Source of the DNA: Elusimicrobiota bacterium
GTDB lineage: Bacteria; Elusimicrobiota; Elusimicrobia; UBA1565; UBA9628
DNA: 11,001 nt
NCBI GenBank assembly: GCA_028717525.1
Contig: JAQUNT010000031.1
Coordinates: forward strand, 1-11,001
Direction of reading: 5' to 3'
Shown: in pieces, positions 6,942 to 11,001 of the stretch
Numbering within the stretch: the first letter of the stretch is position 1
Layout of the letters: the number at the start of each line of letters is the position of its first letter
Made by a program: the position numbers and the translations under genes
Notes under the pieces: model-generated
What the model was told of the DNA's origin: nothing
The model's input: only the letters and a program-made list of their open reading frames with translations
Databases searched by the model: none

Positions 6942-7781
6942 ATGGAAGAGCCCGGCCAGGAAGAGGCGCAGGAGCCCCAGGAGCCCTCCGCGGAGGGCTC
7001 CGAGCCGCAGGAGCTGGCGGCCTTCAGCGAAAGGGTCGTGGCGTTCTGCCTGGACGCCGCGCTCTTCGTCGCCTGCTACTACGTCACGCTGGCGCTGATG
7101 TCCTGGAAGTATCCCGTGGCCCTGAACCCCTACTCGGGCCCATTGTCCCTGCTCTGGACCGGCCTCTTCCTGATCTACCAGGCCTACCTCTCCTGCGAGG
7201 ACCGCCGCTCCTTGGGCAAGGCCGCGCTGGGCATCCGCGTGGTGGGCCGCGAGGGCGTGTCTTTGGGGCTCGGGGCCGCCGCCATCCGCTCCGCGCTCTA
7301 CGTGGCGAGCTCGATCATGAACCTGGGCTTCCTGTGGTCGCTCTTCAACCCGGCGCGGCGCTGCTGGCACGACCTGGCGGTGGGGAGCCTTGTGGTCCGG
7401 GACCCGCCGCGGCCGGGGGGCGCCCGCCCGCTGGTCCGGCTGGCCGCGGTCGGCTGCATCGCGGTCCTGGCGGGATTGGTAGGCTGGAAGCACGTGGTCG
7501 GGCCCCGCTACCAGCGCGCCATGGACATCGCGTACGCGCGCGTGGGGATCCAGGAGATCGCCCAGCTCCAGACCATCCATCACCGCAAGTTCGGCGTTTA
7601 CGCCCGGGACCTCCTGGCCCTGGCCCCGCTCTCCGGAGACCCTGACGCCTTCATGCGGGACATGGCCAACCTCCTGGACGTGGATTCGGGCATCCGCATC
7701 GAGACGGACGCCAAGGGCTTCACGATCACGGCGCGGGCGACCGACGACCGCAAGACCCTGATCATCCAGAAAGGGTCCTAG
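6942..7781 (+). CDS. RDD-family membrane protein with C-terminal pilin-like domain
   Basis: A 279-residue protein with an acidic Glu/Pro/Gln-rich cytoplasmic head (1-25) and an RDD domain at ~28-155. RDD signatures are ERVVAFCLDAALF near the start, SLGKAALGIRVV (90-101) and CWHDLAVGSLVV (141-152). Hydrophobic helices lie at ~34-54, 67-84 and 115-135. A fourth helix (~164-184) is followed by a soluble tail containing QEIAQLQTIHHRKFGVYARD and, near the end, GFTITARATDD. That tail resembles type IV pilin-like globular domains, in which a membrane helix leads into a helix with a YY/FGxYxxDLxxL pattern and then a strand-rich end. RDD domains are poorly understood and have been linked to transport. 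The pilin-like reading is inferred from pattern only. A start at 6942 gives a complete RDD domain; the SD is weak (GGCGGCGGC). Confidence 0.8.
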   Translation: MEEPGQEEAQEPQEPSAEGSEPQELAAFSERVVAFCLDAALFVACYYVTLALMSWKYPVALNPYSGPLSLLWTGLFLIYQAYLSCEDRRSLGKAALGIRVVGREGVSLGLGAAAIRSALYVASSIMNLGFLWSLFNPARRCWHDLAVGSLVVRDPPRPGGARPLVRLAAVGCIAVLAGLVGWKHVVGPRYQRAMDIAYARVGIQEIAQLQTIHHRKFGVYARDLLALAPLSGDPDAFMRDMANLLDVDSGIRIETDAKGFTITARATDDRKTLIIQKGS

Positions 7782-7809
7782 AGAACGATCGAGGGGCGAG
7801 CAATAAAGA

Positions 7810-7843
7810 GGCGGCCCAGACAGCCTGAGCTGTCTGGGCCGCC
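7810..7843 (-). terminator. Intrinsic terminator of the rplK-rplA unit, possibly bidirectional
   Basis: A perfect 15-bp inverted repeat, GGCGGCCCAGACAGC (7810-7824) and GCTGTCTGGGCCGCC (7829-7843), closes on a CTGA tetraloop. It lies between the convergent RDD-family gene (stop at 7781) and rplA (stop at 7858). Read on the minus strand it comes 14 nt after the rplA stop and is followed by TCTTTATTG, a moderate U-tract, so it should end the ribosomal-protein transcript. Read on the plus strand it is followed by GGTCTTGG, a poor tail, but the stem may still contribute. Confidence 0.85.
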
Positions 7844-7857
7844 GGTCTTGGCGCGCG

Positions 7858-8541
7858 CTAGAACTTCTGGGACGGGTCGAGCCGGACCCCGGGCCCCATG
7901 GTCGAGGATAGGGTCACGCTCATGAGGTAGACGCCTTTCGAGGACGAGGGCTTGGCCTTAATGAGCACCTCCATCACGGCCTTGACGTTGCCCACCAGCC
8001 GCGGCGGCTCGAAGGAGGCCTTCCCGACGGGCACGTGGATGATGCCGTAGTCGTCCACTTTGTACTCCACCCGGCCGGCCTTGAGCTCCTTGACGGTCTT
8101 GCCCACGTCCATGGTCACGGTGCCGCTCTTGGGGTTGGGCATGAGGCCCTTGGGGCCCAGGATCTTGCCCAGCTTGGAGAGGTCCTTCATCATGTCCGGG
8201 GTGGCCACGAGCACCTCGAAATCCAGGAAGCCCTTGGAAATCTGGTCCACGAGCTCGGCGCCGCCGACCAGGTCCGCGCCGGCCGCCGTGGCGTCCTTCT
8301 GCTTCTCGCCCTGGGTGACCACCGCGACCTTCTTGGACTTGCCCAGGCCGTGGGGCAGGCCCACGGTGCCGCGCACCTGCTGGTCGGCCTGCTTGGGGTC
8401 CACGCCCAGGCGCACGTGCAGTTCCACGGTCTCGTCGAACTTGGCGGTGGCGCACTTCTTGACCAGGGCCACGCCCTCCTCGAGGGGATACGTCTTGGCG
8501 AGGTCCACGCCCTTGGTGACGTTCACGATCCTTTTGCCCAT
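7858..8541 (-). CDS. rplA: 50S ribosomal protein L1
   Basis: L1 forms the mobile stalk beside the ribosomal E site and, in well-studied bacteria, represses its own operon by binding the mRNA. The 227-residue length is typical. The family signature [15 protein letters not shown] (128-142) is complete, and the N-terminal [16 protein letters not shown] and C-terminal [19 protein letters not shown] regions fit. The start at 8541 is supported by a strong AAGGAGG site (8546-8552) four bases upstream. It is the last gene of its unit: the TAG stop is followed by the hairpin terminator, and the usual next genes (rplJ, rplL, rpoB) are not there. Confidence 0.98.
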   Translation of the reverse strand: MGKRIVNVTKGVDLAKTYPLEEGVALVKKCATAKFDETVELHVRLGVDPKQADQQVRGTVGLPHGLGKSKKVAVVTQGEKQKDATAAGADLVGGAELVDQISKGFLDFEVLVATPDMMKDLSKLGKILGPKGLMPNPKSGTVTMDVGKTVKELKAGRVEYKVDDYGIIHVPVGKASFEPPRLVGNVKAVMEVLIKAKPSSSKGVYLMSVTLSSTMGPGVRLDPSQKF

Positions 8542-8563
8542 ACTGCCTCCTTGACCTGCTGGC

Positions 8564-8580
8564 GTCCAGCTGGGCTGGAC
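8564..8580 (-). repeat. Small hairpin between rplK and rplA
   Basis: GTCCAG (8564-8569) and CTGGAC (8575-8580) form a 6-bp inverted repeat with a 5-nt loop inside the 59-nt rplK-rplA spacer, 12 nt upstream of the rplA Shine-Dalgarno sequence. It could influence rplA translation or processing of the messenger, but it is short and may be chance. Confidence 0.3.
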
Positions 8581-8600
8581 TCGGTCATGTGCCTTACGAA

Positions 8601-9026
8601 CTACTCGATCTGGATGCCCATGGACCGCGCCGTGCCCTTGACCATCTGCAGGGCGCTCTTGAGGTCCTTGGTGTTGAGGTCCGGCATCTTCTGCGTCGCG
8701 ATCTCCTCGGCCTGCTTGAGGGTGATCTTGCCCACCGTGTTGCGGTTGGGCTCCCCGGAGGCCTTGGCCAGGCCCGCGGCGCGCTTCAGGAGCGAGGCCA
8801 CGGGCGGCATCTTGGTGATGAAGGTAAAGGAGCGGTCCTCGTAGACCGTGATGACCACCGGGATGGTCATGCCCGCCTCCATCTTCCGGGAGCGGTCGTT
8901 GAACTGCTTGCAGAAATCCATGATGTTGACGCCATGCTGGCCCAGGGCCGGGCCGACGGGCGGGGCCGGGTTGGCCGCGCCGGCGGGGATCTGCAGCTTG
9001 ATCTGGGTCTTTATCTTCTTGGCCAT
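8601..9026 (-). CDS. rplK: 50S ribosomal protein L11
   Basis: L11 helps form the GTPase-associated centre of the 50S subunit, the landing site for elongation factors. The 141-residue length is standard. The N-terminal motif [20 protein letters not shown] (14-33) and the C-terminal rRNA-binding region ([23 protein letters not shown]) are clear. The start at 9026 follows GAGGAGA (9032-9038) by five bases. That SD and the first 16 bases of the gene overlap the end of the small membrane-protein gene upstream, so translation of the two is probably coupled. rplA follows 59 nt downstream. Confidence 0.98.
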   Translation of the reverse strand: MAKKIKTQIKLQIPAGAANPAPPVGPALGQHGVNIMDFCKQFNDRSRKMEAGMTIPVVITVYEDRSFTFITKMPPVASLLKRAAGLAKASGEPNRNTVGKITLKQAEEIATQKMPDLNTKDLKSALQMVKGTARSMGIQIE

Positions 9027-9334
9027 AGGTTTCTCCTCAGGAAAAGCCTCGCGATCAGGTCCACCGCGAGGAACAGCAGCACGATCTTCCAGAAAACGAC
9101 GCGCCGGGCGCCGAACACCCAGGCCGTGAAGTCCGGACTGAACAGCAGCGGCCAGATCAAGGTCGCGACGACGGCCGCGACCAAGGTCCGGCCGAACAGG
9201 GCCATGAAGCCCACCGCGAAGGCCGCTCCGACCGTGAGCAGGGCCAGGACCGCGCCGAACCAGCCCGGCGCGCGCGCCCCCGCCACGTGGACGCGGGGCT
9301 CGTGCTCCGGGGGCAGGATCTCGGCTTCGACCAC
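9011..9334 (-). CDS. Unrecognised small membrane protein between nusG and rplK
   Basis: A 107-residue reading frame starts with GTG at 9334, sharing one base with the nusG stop (TAGTG), and ends with TAA at 9011-9013, 16 bases inside rplK. The open frame continues upstream through nusG, so a long ORF call hides it, but only the part after the nusG stop reads like a protein. Residues 1-24 are hydrophilic ([15 protein letters not shown]). Three hydrophobic segments follow at ~26-48, 50-66 and 79-99, and the C-terminus is basic ([12 protein letters not shown]), which places it on the cytoplasmic side by the positive-inside rule. There is no clear SD, only GAGA several bases upstream, so translation probably depends on re-initiation after nusG. 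I recognise no family. The alternative, a non-coding 307-nt spacer, seems less likely given the overlaps at both ends and the coherent hydrophobic pattern. Confidence 0.7.
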   Translation of the reverse strand: MVEAEILPPEHEPRVHVAGARAPGWFGAVLALLTVGAAFAVGFMALFGRTLVAAVVATLIWPLLFSPDFTAWVFGARRVVFWKIVLLFLAVDLIARLFLRRNLWPRR

Positions 9335-9894
9335 TACAGCTTCTCGACTTGCAGGAAATCGAGCTCCACCGGCGTGGGGCGCCCGAAGATGGTGACCATG
9401 GCCTTGATCTTGGCCTTGGCGTCGTTGACGTCCTCGACCACGCCCGTGAAGTGCCGGAAGGGCCCCTCGATGATGCGGATGCCCTCGCCCTTCTCGAACT
9501 GGACGGCCGGCCGCGGCTTGCCGCCGGCGGTGGACTGCGACAGCTCGATGATGCCCTGGATCTCGGACTCGGGCAGCGGCGTGGGGCGCGGCTCGCCCAG
9601 GAAATGGCTGACCCCGGGGATGCCCTTGATCAGCCAGTAGGTGATCTCGTCGACCTTCATGTCGATGAGCACGTAACCGGGGAAGAACTTGCGCTTGGAG
9701 ACCTTCTTGCGGTTCTTCTTGACCTCGACCACGTCCTCGGTGGGGATGAGCACGTTGTAGACCTTGTCGCTGAGGCTCTCCAGGGCCACCTTGGTCTCGA
9801 TGGCGGTCTTGACCCGGTCCTCCCAGCCCGACTGGCAATGCACGACGTACCAGCCGCGTTCCAGAGTTGATGTCGGCGAAGTGGGAGTGGTCAT
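9334..9894 (-). CDS. nusG: Transcription termination/antitermination protein NusG
   Basis: NusG binds RNA polymerase, promotes processive elongation and links it to Rho or to the ribosome. The 186-residue protein has an NGN domain (from [13 protein letters not shown] at 14-26 through FPGYVLIDM at 71-79 and [10 protein letters not shown] at 91-100) and a C-terminal KOW domain ([20 protein letters not shown] at 133-152, ending in [10 protein letters not shown]). It starts at ATG 9894, one base after the secE stop (TAATATG), with no strong SD, indicating translational coupling to secE. Its TAG stop overlaps the GTG of the following small membrane-protein gene. Order secE-nusG-rplK-rplA is conserved in bacteria except for that insertion. 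Confidence 0.98.
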   Translation of the reverse strand: MTTPTSPTSTLERGWYVVHCQSGWEDRVKTAIETKVALESLSDKVYNVLIPTEDVVEVKKNRKKVSKRKFFPGYVLIDMKVDEITYWLIKGIPGVSHFLGEPRPTPLPESEIQGIIELSQSTAGGKPRPAVQFEKGEGIRIIEGPFRHFTGVVEDVNDAKAKIKAMVTIFGRPTPVELDFLQVEKL

Positions 9895-9895
9895 A

Positions 9896-10084
9896 TTATC
9901 TGCCCAGGATGGGCCCGATGAGGAAGGTGGTGAGGACGAAATCGATGCAGGCCACGTAGATGGCCACGAGCATCACGATGAGGAGGACCGCGTAGGTGGA
10001 CTGCACGGCCTCCTGGCGCGAGAGCCAGGTGGATTTCTTCAGCTCGTAGTAGGCTTCCCTGACGAATTGTATGGCGATGTTCAT
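9896..10084 (-). CDS. secE: Preprotein translocase subunit SecE
   Basis: SecE clamps SecY and stabilises the translocation channel. The 62-residue single-helix form is typical of most bacteria outside the enterics. The cytoplasmic amphipathic part (FVREAYYELKKSTWLSRQEA) is the conserved SecE region, followed by one membrane helix (~39-60, rich in V, L and I) and a short LIGPILGR end. ATG at 10084 was chosen because GAGG lies five bases upstream; the in-frame GTG at 10108 would sit only 5 nt from the tRNA 3' end with no SD. With secA at the other end of the window, two subunits of the same export machine are encoded here in separate units. Confidence 0.95.
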   Translation of the reverse strand: MNIAIQFVREAYYELKKSTWLSRQEAVQSTYAVLLIVMLVAIYVACIDFVLTTFLIGPILGR

Positions 10085-10112
10085 GAGCGCCTCGATAGAC
10101 TGCGGCACCCTG

Positions 10113-10185
10113 CGGGGGTGCTAGGACTCGAACCTAGATCAGCGGTTTTGGAGACCGCCGTCCTAGCCAATTGGACGACACCCCC
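10113..10185 (-). tRNA. trnW: tRNA-Trp (anticodon CCA)
   Basis: A 73-nt cloverleaf reads cleanly on the minus strand: acceptor GGGGGTG with CACCCCC, D-stem GTCC with GGAC around AATTGGCTA, anticodon stem GCGGT with ACCGC enclosing loop CTCCAAA (anticodon CCA), five-base variable loop TGATC, and T-arm CTAGG-TTCGAGT-CCTAG. The discriminator base is G. The bases that follow are CAG, so CCA is not encoded and must be added by nucleotidyltransferase. A tRNA-Trp just upstream of secE, after tuf and rpmG, is a common bacterial arrangement and implies processing from a shared transcript. Confidence 0.97.
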
Positions 10186-10210
10186 AACAGAACGGGCCGC
10201 CGGCATACGG

Positions 10211-10366
10211 CTACTTAACTTCCTTGTGCGGGGTCTGCTTGCCGCAGGCTTTGCAGAACTTCTTCAGCTCCAGCTTGAAGTCCTTCTTCTTGCCGCGCTG
10301 GAAATGGTAGTTCTTGTCCTTGCAGACCGTGCAGCCGAGCGTGATGATGACGCGTTTGTCGGCCAT
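10211..10366 (-). CDS. rpmG: 50S ribosomal protein L33
   Basis: A 51-residue protein running MADKRVIITLGCTVCKDKNY through to TPHKEVK, read directly from the minus strand. It has the two CxxC pairs of the zinc-binding L33 form (Cys12/Cys15 and Cys38/Cys41) and the family's basic core. L33 sits near the ribosomal E site. ATG at 10366 is 3 nt after the tuf stop (TGAGCCATG), so it is translated directly behind tuf. The tRNA-Trp gene begins 25 nt after its TAG stop. Confidence 0.95.
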   Translation of the reverse strand: MADKRVIITLGCTVCKDKNYHFQRGKKKDFKLELKKFCKACGKQTPHKEVK

Positions 10367-10369
10367 GGC

Positions 10370-11001
<632 letters not shown>

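Noticed and set aside
8035..8844. 269-codon plus-strand ORF across rplA and rplK
   Set aside because: It is antisense to two unmistakable ribosomal proteins and crosses their spacer only because of GC-rich composition.
9335..9838. Upstream two thirds of the 275-codon minus-strand ORF that ends at 9011
   Set aside because: This part overlaps nusG in another frame and is Arg/Gly/His-rich without protein-like character. Only the 107 codons after the nusG stop were kept.
10085..10108. GTG start extending SecE by eight residues
   Set aside because: It is only 5 nt from the tRNA-Trp 3' end with no room for an SD; ATG at 10084 has GAGG at good spacing.

Overview
This window is a GC-rich chromosomal stretch (about two thirds G+C by eye) of housekeeping genes from a Gram-negative bacterium. 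A full-length apolipoprotein N-acyltransferase with its complete catalytic triad, plus several signal peptides, argues for a two-membrane envelope. Base composition, gene order and the RDD/pilin-like protein would fit an Elusimicrobiota-type metagenome assembly, but that placement is a low-confidence impression. No mobile element, CRISPR array or integration scar is visible.

Left half, plus strand: the 3' end of secA (SecB-binding zinc tail) is followed at very short spacing by an exported ClpP-like serine protease with a long coiled-coil N-terminus, then lnt, then prfB (RF2). These four genes look like one transcription unit joining protein export, envelope proteolysis, lipoprotein maturation and translation termination. 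A good sigma70-type promoter (TTGACA, 17 bp, TACACT) then opens a second unit: a 92-nt structured leader, a 715-residue exported protein I do not recognise, and an RDD-family membrane protein whose C-terminal part looks like a membrane-anchored type IV pilin-like domain.

A 15-bp hairpin at 7810-7843 separates this from the right half, which is on the minus strand. In transcription order the right half reads tuf (5' end outside the window), rpmG, tRNA-Trp, secE, nusG, an unrecognised 107-residue three-helix membrane protein, rplK and rplA. The hairpin lies 14 nt past the rplA stop, so rplK-rplA is not followed here by the usual rplJ-rplL-rpoB-rpoC.

Features most worth a second look: the small membrane-protein gene wedged between nusG and rplK, overlapping both; the exported ClpP-fold protease with an intact Ser-His-Asp triad; the RDD/pilin-like fusion; and prfB without its programmed frameshift in a gene set that strongly favours UAG stops (8 of 13) despite high GC. 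Most of the long ORFs antisense to these genes are composition-driven shadows.
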